DNA of 64,000 nt from Aplectana chamaeleonis (GCA_029168955.1 JAPDOI010001056.1:1-64000), one strand, 5' to 3'; positions 1 to 14,450 are shown, counted from the first letter of the stretch. The notes: generated by a model from the letters alone, not told the origin. Translations and numbers: made by a program.

Positions 1-3000
1 CCCTATTTGGACGGCTTAGGGAGGAAATCCCTGCGTGGAGGCTAAATCTGTCGTGTGTCGGGTATTTCGGGGTGGAAATCAGTTTAAACCCTATTTGGAC
101 GGTGCAGGCTTAGGAGAAATCTGCGTGGAGGCTAAATCTGTCGTGTATCGGGTATTTCGGGGTGGAAATCAGTTTAAACCCTATTTGGACGGCTTGGGGA
201 GGAAATCCCCTGCGTGGAGGCTAAATCTGTCGTGTATCGGGTATTTCGGGGTGGAAATCAGTTTAAACCCTATTTGGACGGCTTAGGAGGAAATCCCCTG
301 CGTGGAGGCTAAATCTGTCGTGTGTCCGGGTATTTCGGGGTGGAAATCAGTTTAAACCCTATTTGGACGGTGCAGGAGAAATCCCCTGCGTGGAGGCTAA
401 ATCTGTCGTGTGTCGGGTATTTCGGGGTGGAAATCAGTTTAAACCCTATTTGGACGGTGCAGCCTGCGGCTGCATCGCTTAGGAGGAAATCCCCTGCGTG
501 GAGGCTAAATCTGTCGTGTATCGGGTATTTCGGGGTGGAAATCAGTTTAAACCTATTTGGACGGCTTAGGGAGGAAATCCCCTGCGTGGAGGCTAAATCT
601 GTCGTGTGTCCGGGTATTTCGGGGTGGAAATCAGTTTAAACCCTATTTGGACGGTGCAGCCTGCGGCTGCTTAGAGGAAATCCCTGCGTGGAGGCTAAAT
701 CTGTCGTGTATCCGGGTATTTCGGGGGTGGAAATCAGTTTAAACCCTATTTGGACGGTGCACGGCTTAGGGAGAAATCCCCTGCGTGGAGGCTAAATCTG
801 TCGTGTGTCGGGTATTTCGGGGTGGAAATCAGTTTAAACCCTATTTGGACGGTGCAGCCTGCGGCTTGAGGAGGAAATCCCCTGCGTGGAGGCTAAATCT
901 GTCGTGTGTCGGGTATTTCGGGGTGGAAATCAGTTTAAACCCTATTTGGACGGTGCAGCCTGCGGCTGCACCGTCGCTAGGAGGAAATCCCCTGCGTGGA
1001 GGCTAAATCTGTCGTGTATCGGGTATTTCGGGGGTGGAAATCAGTTTAAACCCTATTTGGACGGCTTAGGGGAGGAAATCCCCTGCGTGGAGGCTAAATC
1101 TGTCGTGTGTCGGGTATTTCGGGGGTGGAAATCAGTTCAAACCCTATTTGGACGGTGCAGCCTGCGGCTGCACCATCGCTTAGGGAAGGAAATCCCATGC
1201 GTGGAGGCTAAATCTGTCGTGTATCGGGTATTTCGGGGGTGGAAATCAGTTTAAACCCTATTTGGACGGCTTAGGGGAGGAAATCCCCTGCGTGGAGGCT
1301 AAATCTGTCGTGTATCGGGTATTTCGGGGGTGGAAATCAGTTTAAACCCTATTTGGACGGCTTAGGGGAGGAAATCCCCTGCGTGGAGGCTAAATCTGTC
1401 GTGTATCGGGTATTTCGGGGTGGAAATCAGTTTAAACCCTATTTCGACGGTGCAGCCTGCGGGAGGAAATCCCCTGCGTGGAGGCTAAATCTGTCGTGTA
1501 TCGGGTATTTCGGGGTGGAAATCAGTTTAAACCCTATTTGGACGGTGCAGCCTGCGGCTGCATCGCTTAGGAGGAAATCCCTGCGTGGAGGCTAAATCTG
1601 TCGTGTGTCGGGTATTTCGGGGTGGAAATCAGTTTAAACCCTATTTGGACGGTGCAGCCTGCGGCTGCAGGGAGAAATCCCTGCGTGGAGGCTAAATCTG
1701 TCGTGTGTCGGGTATTTCGGGGTGGAAATCAGTTTAAACCCTATTTGGACGGTGCAGCCTGCGGCTGCTCATCGCTTAGGAGGAAATCCCTGCGTGGAGG
1801 CTAAATCTGTCGTGTGTCGGGTATTTCGGGGTGGAAATCAGTTTAAACCCTATTTGGACGGTGCAGCCTGCGGCTGCACCATCGCTAGGAGGAAATCCCC
1901 TGCGTGGAGGCTAAATCTGTCGTGTGTCGGGTATTTCGGGGTGGAAATCAGTTTAAACCCTATTTGGACGGTGCAGCCTGCGGCTGCTTGGGAGGGAATC
2001 CCCTGCGTGGAGGCTAAATCTGTCGTGTGTCGGGTATTTCGGGGGTGGAAATCAGTTCAAACCCTACTTGGACGGTGCAGCGGCTTGGGAGGAAATCCCC
2101 TGCGTGGAGGCTAAATCTGTCGTGTGTCGGGTATTTCGGGGGTGGAAATCAGTTTAAACCCTATTTGGACGGCTTAGGGGAGGAAATCCCCTGCGTGGAG
2201 GCTAAATCTGTCGTGTGTCGGGTATTTCGGGGGTGGAAATCAGTTTAAACCCTATTTGGACGGTGCAGCCTGCGGCTGCACCATCGCTTAGGGAAGGAAA
2301 TCCCATGCGTGGAGGCTAAATCTGTCGTGTGTCGGGTATTTCGGGGGGTGGAAATCAGTTTAAACCCTATTTGGACGGTGCAGCCTGCGGCTGCTCGCTT
2401 AGGGAGGAAATCCCCTGCGTGGAGGCTAAATCTGTCGTGTGTCGGGTATTTCGGGGTGGAAATCAGTTTAAACCCTATTTGGACGGTGCAGCCTGCAGCT
2501 TATCGCTGGGAGAAATCCCTGCGTGGAGGCTAAATCTGTCGTGTGTCGGGTATTTCGGGGTGGAAATCAGTTTAAACCCTATTTGGACGGTGCAGCCTGC
2601 GGCTGTCGCTTAGGAGGAAATCCCCTGCGTGGAGGCTAAATCTGTCGTGTGTCGGGTATTTCGGGGTGGAAATCAGTTTAAACCCTATTTGGACGGTGCA
2701 GCCTGCGGCCGTCGCTTAGGGAGGAAATCCCCTGCGTGGAGGCTAAATCTGTCGTGTGTCGGGTATTTCGGGGTGGAAATCAGTTTAAACCCTATTTGGA
2801 CGGTGCAGCCTGCGGCTGCACCGTCGCTAGGAGGAAATCCCTGCGTGGAGGCTAAATCTGTCGTGTATCGGGTATTTCGGGGGTGGAAATCAGTTTAAAC
2901 CCTATTTGGACGGCTTAGGGGAGGAAATCCCCTGCGTGGAGGCTAAATCTGTCGTGTGTCGGGTATTTCGGGGGTGGAAATCAGTTTAAACCCTATTTGG

Positions 3001-6000
3001 ACGGCTTAGGGGAGGAAATCCCCTGCGTGGAGGCTAAATCTGTCGTGTGTCGGGTATTTCGGGGGTGGAAATCAGTTTAAACCCTATTTGGACGGTGCAG
3101 CCTGCGGCTGCACCATCGCTTAGGGGAGGAAATCCCCTGCGTGGAGGCTAAATCTGTCGTGTGTCGGGTATTTCGGGGGTGGAAATCAGTTTAAACCCCA
3201 TTTGGACGGTGCAGCCTGCGACTGCACCATCGCTTAGGGGAGGAAATCCCTGCGTGGAGGCTAAATCTGTCGTGTGTCGGGTATTTCGGGGTGGAAATCA
3301 GTTTAAACCCTATTTGGACGGTGCAGCCTGCGGCTGCACCATCGCTAGGAGGAAATCCCTGCGTGGAGGCTAAATCTGTCGTGTGTCGGGTATTTCGGGG
3401 TGGAAATCAGTTTAAACCCTATTTGGACGGCTTAGGGAGGAAATCCCCTGCGTGGAGGCTAAATCTGTCGTGTGTCGGGTATTTCGGGGTGGAAATCAGT
3501 TTAAACCCTATTTGGACGGTGCAGCCTGCGGCTGCATCGCTTAGGGGAGGAAATCCCCTGCGTGGAGGCTAAATCTGTCGTGTGTCGGGTATTTCGGGGG
3601 TGTTAATCAGTTTAAACCCTATTTGGACAGCTTAGGGGAGGAAATCCCCTGCGTGGAGGCTAAATCTGTCGTGTGTCGGGTATTTCGGGGTGGAAATCAG
3701 TTTAAACCCTATTTGGACGGTGCAGCCTGCGGCTGCACCATCGCTAGGGAGAAATCCCTGCGTGGAGGCTAAATCTGTCGTGTATCGGGTATTTCGGGGG
3801 TGGAAATCAGTTTAAACCCCATTTGGACGGTGCAGCCTGCGGCTGCACCATCGCTTAGGGGAGGAAATCCCCTGCGTGGAGGCTAAATCTGTCGTGTGTC
3901 GGGTATTTCGGGGGTGGAAATCAGTTTAAACCCTATTTGGACGGCTTAGGGGAGGAAATCCCCTGCGTGGAGGCTAAATCTGTCGTGTGTCGGGTATTTC
4001 GGGGGTGGAAATCAGTTTAAACCCTATTTGGACGGTGCAGCCTGCGGCTGCACCATCGCTTAGGGGAGGAAATCCCTGCGTGGAGGCTAAATCTGTCGTG
4101 TATCGGGTATTTCGGGGTTGGAAATCAGTTTAAACCCTATTTGGACGGCTTAGGGGAGGAAATCCCCTGCGTGGAGGCTAAATCTGTCGTGTATCGGGTA
4201 TTTCGGGGGTGGAAATCAGTTTAAACTCCATTTGGACGGTGCAGCCTGCGGCTGCACCATCGCTTAGGGGAGGAAATCCCTGCGTGGAGGCTAAATCTGT
4301 CGTGTATCGGGTATTTCGGGGGTGGAAATCAGTTTAAACCCTATTTGGACGGTGCCGTCGCTTAGGGAGGAAATCCCCTGCATGGAGGCTAAATCTGTCG
4401 TGTATCGGGTATTTCGGGGTGGAAATCAGTTTAAACCCTATTTGGACGGTGCAGCCTGCGGCTCATCGCTGGGAGGAAATCCCTGCGTGGAGGCTAAATC
4501 TGTCGTGTGTCGGGTATTTCGGGGTGGAAATCAGTTTAAACCCTATTTGGACGGCTTAGGGAGGAAATCCCCTGCGTGGAGGCTAAATCTGTCGTGTGTC
4601 GGGTATTTCGGGGTGGAAATCAGTTTAAACCCTATTTGGACGGTGCAGCCTGCGGCTGCTCATCGCTTAGGGGAGGAAATCCCTGCGTGGAGCCTAAATC
4701 CGTCGTGTATCGGGTATTTCGGGGGTGGAAATCAGTTTAAACCCTATTTGGACGGCTTAGGGAGGAAATCCTGCGTGGAGGCTAAATCTGTCGTGTGTCG
4801 GGTATTTCGGGGTGGAAATCAGTTTAAACCCTATTTGGACGGTGCAGCCTGCGGGCTTAGGGAGGAAATCCCCTGCGTGGAGGCTAAATCTGTCGTGTAT
4901 CGGGTATTTCGGGGTGGAAATCAGTTTAAACCCTATTTGGACGGTGCAGCCTGCGGCTGCACCATCGCTTAGGGGAGGAAATCCCTGCGTGGAGGCTAAA
5001 TCTGTCGTGTATCGGGTATTTCGGGGGTGGAAATCAGTTTAAACCCTATTTGGACGGCTTAGGGGAGGAAATCCCCTGCGTGGAGGCTAAATCTGTCGTG
5101 TGTCGGGTATTTCGGGGGTGGAAATCAGTTTAAACCCTATTTGGACGGTGCAGCCTGCGGCTGCTCATCGCTAGGAGGAAATCCCCTGCGTGGAGGCTAA
5201 ATCTGTCGTGTATCGGGTATTTCGGGGTGGAAATCAGTTTAAACCCTATTTGGACGGCTTAGGGAGGAAATCCCCTGCGTGGAGGCTAAATCTGTCGTGT
5301 GTCGGGTATTTGGGGGGTGGAAATTAGTTTAAACCCTATTTGGACGGTGCAGCCTGCGGCTGCACCGTTGCTTAGGGGAGGAAATCCCCTGCGTGGAGGC
5401 TAAATCTGTCGTGTATCGGGTATTTCGGGGGTGGAAATCGGTTTAAACCCTGTTTGGACGGTGCAGCCTGCGGCTGCATTGTCGCTTAGGGGAGGAAATC
5501 CCCTGCGTGGAGCCTAAATCTGTCGTGTGTCGGGTATTTCGGGGGTGGAAATCAGTTCAAACCCTATTTGGACGGTGCAGCCTGCGGCTGCTGGGAGGAA
5601 ATCCCTGCGTGGAGGCTAAATCTGTCGTGTGTCGGGTATTTCGGGGTGGAAATCAGTTTAAACCCTATTTGGACGGCTTAGGGAGGAAATCCCCTGCGTG
5701 GAGGCTAAATCTGTCGTGTGTCGGGTATTTCGGGGTGGAAATCAGTTTAAACCCTATTTGGACGGTGCAGCCTGCGGCTGCACCTCATCGCTAGGAGGAA
5801 ATCCCTGCGTGGAGGCTAAATCTGTCGTGTATCGGGTATTTCGGGGTGGAAATCAGTTTAAACCCTATTTGGACGGCTTAGGGAGGAAATCCCTGCGTGG
5901 AGGCTAAATCTGTCGTGTGTCGGGTATTTCGGGGTGGAAATCAGTTTAAACCCTATTTGGACGGTGCAGCCTGCGGCTGTCGCTTAGGAGGAAATCCCCT

Positions 6001-6598
6001 GCGTGGAGGCTAAATCTGTCGTGTGTCGGGTATTTCGGGGTGGAAATCAGTTTAAACCCTATTTGGACGGTGCAGCCTGCGGCTGCATCGCTTAGGAGGA
6101 AATCCCTGCGTGGAGGCTAAATCTGTCGTGTGTCGGGTATTTCGGGGTGGAAATCAGTTTAAACCCTATTTGGACGGTGCAGCCTGCGGCTGCTCATCGC
6201 TAGGAGAAATCCCCTGCGTGGAGGCTAAATCTGTCGTGTATCGGGTATTTCGGGGTGGAAATCAGTTTAAACCCTATTTGGACGGTGCAGCCTGCGGCTG
6301 CTCATCGCTTAGGAGGAAATCCCCTGCGTGGAGGCTAAATCTGTCGTGTGTCGGGTATTTCGGGGTGGAAATCAGTTTAAACCCTATTTGGACGGTGCAG
6401 CCTGCGGCTGCATCGCTTGGGAGGAAATCCCTGCGTGGAGGCTAAATCTGTCGTGTGTCGGGTATTTCGGGGTGGAAATCAGTTTAAACCCTATTTGGAC
6501 GGCTTAGGAGAAATCCCTGCGTGGAGGCTAAATCTGTCGTGTATCGGGTATTTCGGGGGTGGAAATCAGTTTAAACCCTATTTGGACGGCTTAGGGGA

Positions 6599-6780
6599 GG
6601 AAATCCCCTGCGTGGAGGCTAAATCTGTCGTGTATCGGGTATTTCGGGGGTGGAAATCAGTTTAAACCCTATTTGGACGGCTTAGGGGAGGAAATCCCCT
6701 GCGTGGAGGCTAAATCTGTCGTGTGTCGGGTATTTCGGGGGTGGAAATCAGTTTAAACCCTATTTGGACGGCTTAGGGGA
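6599..6780 (+). repeat. Two consecutive 91-bp short monomers (exemplar)
   Basis: GGAAATCCCC landmarks at 6599, 6690 and 6781 are 91 bp apart, and the next unit is again 114 bp. Compared with the reference unit, exactly 23 bp are missing (unit positions 83-105), so GGACGG joins CTTAGG and the whole hairpin loop and right arm are gone. Similar regular short units lie at 1279-1369 and 25368-25458. The class occurs in both the regular and the run-shortened blocks of domain 1, so it is not simply a by-product of run-length error. Confidence 0.93.
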
Positions 6781-9700
6781 GGAAATCCCCTGCGTGGAGG
6801 CTAAATCTGTCGTGTGTCGGGTATTTCGGGGGTGGAAATCAGTTTAAACCCTATTTGGACGGTGCAGCCTGCGGCTGCACCATCGCTTAGGGGAGGAAAT
6901 CCCTGCGTGGAGGCTAAATCTGTCGTGTATCGGGTATTTCGGGGGTGGAAATCAGTTTAAACCCTATTTGGACGGCTTAGGGGAGGAAATCCCCTGCGTG
7001 GAGGCTAAATCTGTCGTGTGTCGGGTATATTGGGGGTGGAAATCAGTTCAAACCCTATTTGGACGGAGCAGCCTGCGGCTGCACCATCGCTGGGAGGAAA
7101 TCCCTGCGTGGAGGCTAAATCTGTCGTGTATCGGGTATTTCGGGGTGGAAATCAGTTTAAACCCTATTTGGACGGTGCAGCCTGCGGCTGCACCATCGCT
7201 TAGGAGGAAATCCCCTGCGTGGAGGCTAAATCTGTCGTGTGTCGGGTATTTCGGGGTGGAAATCAGTTTAAACCCTATTTGGACGGCTTAGGAGGAAATC
7301 CCCTGCGTGGAGGCTAAATCTGTCGTGTGTCGGGTATTTCGGGGTGGAAATCAGTTTAAACCCTATTTGGACGGTGCAGCCTGCGGCTGCACCATCGCTA
7401 GGGGAGGAAATCCCCTGCGTGGAGGCTAAATCTGTCGTGTATCGGGTATTTCGGGGTGGAAATCAGTTTAAACCCTATTTGGACGGTGCAGCCTGCGGCT
7501 GCACCATCGCTAGGAAGGAAATCCCCTGCGTGGAGGCTAAATCTGTCGTGTGTCGGGTATTTCGGGGTGGAAATCAGTTTAAACCCTATTTGGACGGCTT
7601 AGGAGGAAATCCCCTGCGTGGAGGCTAAATCTGTCGTGTGTCGGGTATTTCGGGGTGGAAATCAGTTTAAACCCTGTTTGGACGGTGCAGCCTGCGGCTG
7701 CACCATCGCTTAGGGGAGGAAATCCCCTGCGTGGAGGCTAAATCTGTCGTGTATCGGGTATTTCGGGGGTGGAAATCAGTTTAAACCCTATTTGGACGGC
7801 TTAGGGGAGGAAATCCCCTGCGTGGAGGCTAAATCTGTCGTGTGTCGGGTATTTCGGGGGTGGAAATCAGTTTAAACCCTATTTGGACGGTGCAGCCTGC
7901 GGCTGCTCATCGCTTAGGAGGAAATCCCTGCGTGGAGGCTAAATCTGTCGTGTGTCGGGTATTTCGGGGTGGAAATCAGTTTAAACCCTATTTGGACGGT
8001 GCAGCCTGCGGCTGCCGTCGCTTGGGAGGAAATCCCCTGCGTGGAGGCTAAATCTGTCGTGTGTCGGGTATTTCGGGGGTGGAAATCAGTTCAAACCCTA
8101 TTTGGACGGTGCAGCCTGCGGCTGCACCATCGCTTAGGGGAGGAAATCCCCTGCGTGGAGGCTAAATCTGTCGTGTATCGGGTATTTCGGGGGTGGAAAT
8201 CAGTTTAAACCCTATTTGGACGGTGCAGCCTGCGGCTGCACCGTCGCTTAGGGGAGGAAATCCCCTGCGTGGAGGCTAAATCTGTCGTGTGTCGGGTATT
8301 TCGGGGGTGGAAATCAGTTTAAACCCTATTTGGACGGCTTAGGGGAGGAAATCCCCTGCGTGGAGGCTAAATCTGTCGTGTGTCGGGTATTTCGGGGGTG
8401 GAAATCAGTTTAAACCCTATTTGGACGGTGCAGCCTGCGGCTGCACCATCGCTTGGGAGGAAATCCTGCGTGGAGGCTAAATCTGTCGTGTATCGGGTAT
8501 TTCGGGGTGGAAATCAGTTTAAACCCTATTTGGACGGTGCAGCCTGCGGCTTGGGGAGAAATCCCTGCGTGGAGGCTAAATCTGTCGTGTGTCGGGTATT
8601 TCGGGGTGGAAATCAGTTTAAACCCTATTTGGACGGTGCAGCCTGCGGCTGCGTCGCTAGGGAGGAAATCCCTGCGTGGAGGCTAAATCTGTCGTGTATC
8701 GGGTATTTCGGGGTGGAAATCAGTTTAAACCCTATTTGGACGGTGCAGCCTGCGGCTGCATCGCTAGGAGGAAATCCCTGCGTGGAGGCTAAATCTGTCG
8801 TGTGTCGGGTATTTCGGGGTGGAAATCAGTTTAAACCCTATTTGGACGGTGCAGCCTGCGGCTGCACCATCGCTAGGAGGAAATCCCCTGCGTGGAGGCT
8901 AAATCTGTCGTGTGTCGGGTATTTCGGGGTGGAAATCAGTTTAAACCCTATTTGGACGGCTTAGGGAGGAAATCCCTGCGTGGAGGCTAAATCTGTCGTG
9001 TGTCGGGTATTTCGGGGTGGAAATCAGTTTAAACCCTATTTGGACGGTGCAGCCTGCGGCTGCACCATCGCTTGGGAGGAAATCCCCTGCGTGGAGGCTA
9101 AATCTGTCGTGTGTCGGGTATTTCGGGGTGGAAATCAGTTTAAACCCTATTTGGACGGTGCAGCCTGCGGCTGCACCATCGCTTGGGAGGAAATCCCCTG
9201 CGTGGAGGCTAAATCTGTCGTGTATCGGGTATTTCGGGGTGGAAATCAGTTTAAACCCTATTTGGACGGCTTAGGGAGGAAATCCCCTGCGTGGAGGCTA
9301 AATCTGTCGTGTGTCGGGTATTTCGGGGTGGAAATCAGTTTAAACCCTATTTGGACGGTGCAGCCTGCGGTCGCTTAGGAAATCCTGCGTGGAGGCTAAA
9401 TCTGTCGTGTGTCGGGTATTTCGGGGTGGAAATCAGTTTAAACCCTATTTGGACGGTGCAGCCTGCGGCTGCACCTCATCGCTAGGGAGGAAATCCCTGC
9501 GTGGAGGCTAAATCTGTCGTGTATCGGGTATTTCGGGGTGGAAATCAGTTTAAACCCTATTTGGACGGCTTAGGGAGGAAATCCCTGCGTGGAGGCTAAA
9601 TCTGTCGTGTGTCGGGTATTTCGGGGTGGAAATCAGTTTAAACCCTATTTGGACGGTGCAGCCTGCGGCTGCTCATCGCTTAGGGAGGAAATCCCTGCGT

Positions 9701-9908
9701 GGAGGCTAAATCTGTCGTGTATCGGGTATTTCGGGGTGGAAATCAGTTTAAACCCTATTTGGACGGTGCAGCCTGCGGCTGCAAATCGCTGGGAGGAACT
9801 CCCCTGCGTGGAGGCTAAATCTGTCGTGTGTCGGGTATTTCGGGGGTGGAAATCAGTTCAAACCCTATTTGGACGGTGCAGCCTGCGGCTGTCCCGTCGC
9901 TCAGGGGA

Positions 9909-9999
9909 GGAAATCCCCTGCGTGGAGGCTAAATCTGTCGTGTATCGGGGATTTCGGGGGTGGAAGTCAGTTTGAACCGTATTTGGACGTCTTAGGGGA
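9909..9999 (+). repeat. Diverged 91-bp unit
   Basis: A short unit with scattered substitutions: ATCGGGGATTTCGG, GGAAGTCAG, TTTGAACCGTATTTGG and GGACGTCTTAGG. The following unit begins GGGAATCCCC and has GGCGAAATCTG. Its length class is intact, so it is an old point-mutated copy rather than a rearranged one. Confidence 0.75.
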
Positions 10000-12549
10000 G
10001 GGAATCCCCTGCGTGGAGGCGAAATCTGTCGTGTGTCGGGTATTTCGGGGTGGAAATCAGTTTAAACCCTATTTGGACGGTGCAGCCTGCGGCTGCATCG
10101 CTTAGGAGAAATCCCCTGCGTGGAGGCTAAATCTGTCGTGTATCGGGTATTTCGGGGTGGAAATCAGTTTAAACCCTATTTGGACGGCTTAGGGAGGAAA
10201 TCCCCTGCGTGGAGGCTAAATCTGTCGTGTGTCGGGTATTTCGGGGTGGAAATCAGTTTAAACCCTATTTGGACGGTGCAGCCTGCGGCTGCTCATCGCT
10301 GGGAGGAAATCCCTGCGTGGAGGCTAAATCTGTCGTGTATCGGGTATTTCGGGGTGGAAATCAGTTTAAACCCTATTTGGACGGCTTAGGGAGGAAATCC
10401 CCTGCGTGGAGGCTAAATCTGTCGTGTGTCGGGTATTTCGGGGTGGAAATCAGTTTAAACCCTATTTGGACGGTGCAGCCTGCGGCTGCTCATCGCTGGG
10501 GAGGAAATCCCTGCGTGGAGGCTAAATCTGTCGTGTATCGGGTATTTCGGGGTGGAAATCAGTTTAAACCCTATTTGGACGGTGCAGCCTGCGGCTGCAT
10601 CGCTGAGGAAATCCCTGCGTGGAGGCTAAATCTGTCGTGTGTCGGGTATTTCGGGGTGGAAATCAGTTTAAACCCTATTTGGACGGTGCAGCCTGCGGCT
10701 GCATCGCTTAGGGGAGGAAATCCCCTGCGTGGAGGCTAAATCTGTCGTGTATCGGGTATTTCGCGGGTGGAAATCAGTTTAAACCCTATTTGGACGGCTT
10801 AGCGGAGGAAATCCCCTGCGTGGAGGCTGAATCTGTCGTGTATCGGCTATTTCGGGGTGGAAATCAGTTTAAACCCTATTTGGACGGTGCAGCCTGCGGC
10901 TGCACCATCGCTTAGGAGGAAATCCCTGCGTGGAGGCTAAATCTGTCGTGTGTCGGGTATTTCGGGGTGGAAATCAGTTTAAACCCTATTTGGACGGTGC
11001 CGTCGCTTGGGAGGAAATCCCCTGCGTGGAGGCTAAATCTGTCGTGTGTCGGGTATTTCGGGGTGGAATTCAGTTTAAACACTATTTGGACGGTGCGGTC
11101 GCTTAGGGGAGGAAATCCCCTGCGTGGAGGCTAAATCTGTCGTGTATCGGGTATTTCGGGGGTGGAAATCAGTTTAAACCCTATTTGGACGGTGCAGCCT
11201 GCGGCTGCACCATCGCTTAGGGGAGGAAATCCCTGCGTGGAGGCTAAATCTGTCGTGTATCGGGTATTTCGGGGGTGGAAATCAGTTCAAACCCTAATTG
11301 GGCGGAGCTGCCTGCGGCTGGCTTAGGGAGGAAATCCCCTGCGTGGAGGCTAAATCTGTCGTGTGTCGGGTATTTCGGGGTGGAAATCAGTTTAAACCCT
11401 ATTTGGACGGTGCAGCCTGCGGCTGCACCATCGCTAGGAGGAAATCCCCTGCGTGGAGGCTAAATCTGTCGTGTGTCGGGTATTTCGGGGTGGAAATCAG
11501 TTTAAACCCTATTTGGACGGTGCAGCCTGCGGCTGCCCATCGCTTGGGGAAGGAAATCCCCTGCGTGGAGGCTAAATCTGTCGTGTATCGGGTATTTCGG
11601 GGGTGGAAATCAGTTTAAACCCTATTTGGACGGCTTAGGGGAGGAAATCCCCTGCGTGGAGGCTAAATCTGTCGTGTGTCGGGTATTTCGGGGGTGGAAA
11701 TCAGTTCAAACCCTATTTGGACGGTGCAGCCTGCGGCTGCACCATCGCTTAGGGAAGGAAATCCCCTGCGTGGAGGCTAAATCTGTCGTGTATCGGGTAT
11801 TTCGGGGGTGGAAATCAGTTTAAACCCTATTTGGACGGTGCAGCCTGCGGCTGCACCATCGCTCAGGGGAGGAAATCCCCTGCGTGGAGGCTAAATCTGT
11901 CGTGTATCGGGTATTTCGGGGGTGGAAATCAGTTTAAACCCTATTTGTACGGCTTAGCGGAGGAAATTCCCTGCGTGGAGGCTAAATCTGTCGTGTGTCG
12001 GGTATTTCGGGGGTGGAAATCAGTTTAAACCCTATTTGGACGGTGCAGCCTGCGGCTGCACCATCGCTTAGGGGAGGAAATCCCTGCGTGGAGGCTAAAT
12101 CTGTCGTGTATCGGGTATTTCGGGGGTGGAAATCAGTTTAAACCCTATTTGGACGGCTTAGGGGAGGAAATCCCCTGCGTGGAGGCTAAATCTGTCGTGT
12201 ATCGGGTATTTCGGGGGTGGAAATCAGTTTAAACCCTATTTGGACGGCTTAGGGGAGGAAATCCCCTGCGTGGAGGCTAAATCTGTCGTGTGTCGGGTAT
12301 TTCGGGGGTGGAAATCAGTTTAAACCCTATTTGGACGGTGCAGCCTGCGGCTGCACCGTCGCTTAGGGGAGGAAATCCCCTGCGTGGAGGCTAAATCTGT
12401 CGTGTATCGGGTATTTCGGGGGTGGAAATCAGTTTAAACCCTATTTGGACGGCTTAGGGGAGGAAATCCCTGCGTGGAGGCTAAATCTGTCGTGTATCGG
12501 GTATTTCGGGGGTGGAAATCAGTTTAAACTCCATTTGGACGGTGCAGCC

Positions 12550-14450
12550 TGCGGCTGCTGTCGCTTAGGGAGAAATCCCTGCGTGGAGGCTAAATCTGTC
12601 GTGTATCGGGTATTTCGGGGTGGAAATCAGTTTAAACCCTATTTGGACGGCTTAGGGAGGAAATCCCCTGCGTGGAGGCTAAATCTGTCGTGTGTCGGGT
12701 ATTTCGGGGTGGAAATCAGTTTAAACCCTATTTGGACGGTGCAGCCTGCGGCTGCACCATCGCTAGGAAATCCCCTGCGTGGAGGCTAAATCTGTCGTGT
12801 ATCGGGTATTTCGGGGTGGAAATCAGTTTAAACCCTATTTGGACGGCTTAGGGAGGAAATCCCTGCGTGGAGGCTAAATCTGTCGTGTGTCGGGTATTTC
12901 GGGGTGGAAATCAGTTTAAACCCTATTTGGACGGTGCAGCCTGCGGCTGCACCGTCGCTTAGGAGGAAATCCCCTGCGTGGAGGCTAAATCTGTCGTGTA
13001 TCGGGTATTTCGGGGTGGAAATCAGTTTAAACCCTATTTGGACGGTGCAGCCTGCGGCTGCATCGCTTAGGAGGAAATCCCCTGCGTGGAGGCTAAATCT
13101 GTCGTGTGTCGGGTATTTCGGGGTGGAAATCAGTTTAAACCCTATTTGGACGGTGCAGCCTGCGGCTGCACCATCGCTAGGAGAAATCCCCTGCGTGGAG
13201 GCTAAATCTGTCGTGTGTCGGGTATTTCGGGGTGGAAATCAGTTTAAACCCTATTTGGACGGCTTAGGGAGGAAATCCCCTGCGTGGAGGCTAAATCTGT
13301 CGTGTGTCGGGTATTTCGGGGTGGAAATCAGTTTAAACCCTATTTGGACGGTGCAGCCTGCGGCTGCACCATCGCTAGGAGGAAATCCCTGCGTGGAGGC
13401 TAAATCTGTCGTGTGTCGGGTATTTCGGGGTGGAAATCAGTTTAAACCCTATTTGGACGGCTTAGGGAGGAAATCCCCTGCGTGGAGGCTAAATCTGTCG
13501 TGTGTCGGGTATTTCGGGGTGGAAATCAGTTTAAACCCTATTTGGACGGTGCAGCCTGCGGCTGCTGTCGCTAGGGAGGAAATCCCTGCGTGGAGGCTAA
13601 ATCTGTCGTGTGTCGGGTATTTCGGGGTGGAAATCAGTTTAAACCCTATTTGGACGGTGCAGCCTGCGGCTGCACCATCGCTTGGGAGGAAATCCCCTGC
13701 GTGGAGGCTAAATCTGTCGTGTATCGGGTATTTCGGGGTGGAAATCAGTTTAAACCCTATTTGGACGGCTTAGGGAGGAAATCCCCTGCGTGGAGGCTAA
13801 ATCTGTCGTGTGTCGGGTATTTCGGGGTGGAAATCAGTTTAAACCCTATTTGGACGGTGCAGCCTGCGGCTGCTCATCGTCGCTAGGAGGAAATCCCCTG
13901 CGTGGAGGCTAAATCTGTCGTGTATCGGGTATTTCGGGGTGGAAATCAGTTTAAACCCTATTTGGACGGTGCAGCCTGCGGCTGCTCGTCGCTTAGGAGG
14001 AAATCCCCTGCGTGGAGGCTAAATCTGTCGTGTGTCGGGTATTTCGGGGTGGAAATCAGTTTAAACCCTATTTGGACGGTGCAGCCTGCGGCTGCACCAT
14101 CGCTAGGAGGAAATCCCCTGCGTGGAGGCTAAATCTGTCGTGTATCGGGTATTTCGGGGTGGAAATCAGTTTAAACCCTATTTGGACGGCTTAGGGAGGA
14201 AATCCCTGCGTGGAGGCTAAATCTGTCGTGTGTCGGGTATTTCGGGGTGGAAATCAGTTTAAACCCTATTTGGACGGTGCAGCCTGCGGCTGTCGCTTAG
14301 GAGGAAATCCCCTGCGTGGAGGCTAAATCTGTCGTGTGTCGGGTATTTCGGGGTGGAAATCAGTTTAAACCCTATTTGGACGGTGCAGCCTGCGGCTGCA
14401 CCGTCGCTGGGAGGAAATCCCCTGCGTGGAGGCTAAATCTGTCGTGTGTC
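12550..14450 (+). other. Run-shortened block (exemplar)
   Basis: Nearly every unit here has GGGGTGG rather than GGGGGTGG, AGGAGG or AGGGAGG rather than AGGGGAGG, and in many copies CCC or CC instead of CCCC. Right hairpin arms are often cut down (CTGCATCGC, CTGCTGTCGC, CTGCTCATCG). The neighbouring stretch 11600-12540 is almost entirely regular. Several independent runs shortening together over about 2 kb could mean a real subfamily, but it is also what an imperfect long-read consensus of a repeat would look like. The block edges are approximate. Confidence 0.6.

Noticed and set aside
12904..13773. A 289-codon frame
   Set aside because: Same reason: it lies in a run-shortened block and repeats the satellite phrases in alternating frames.
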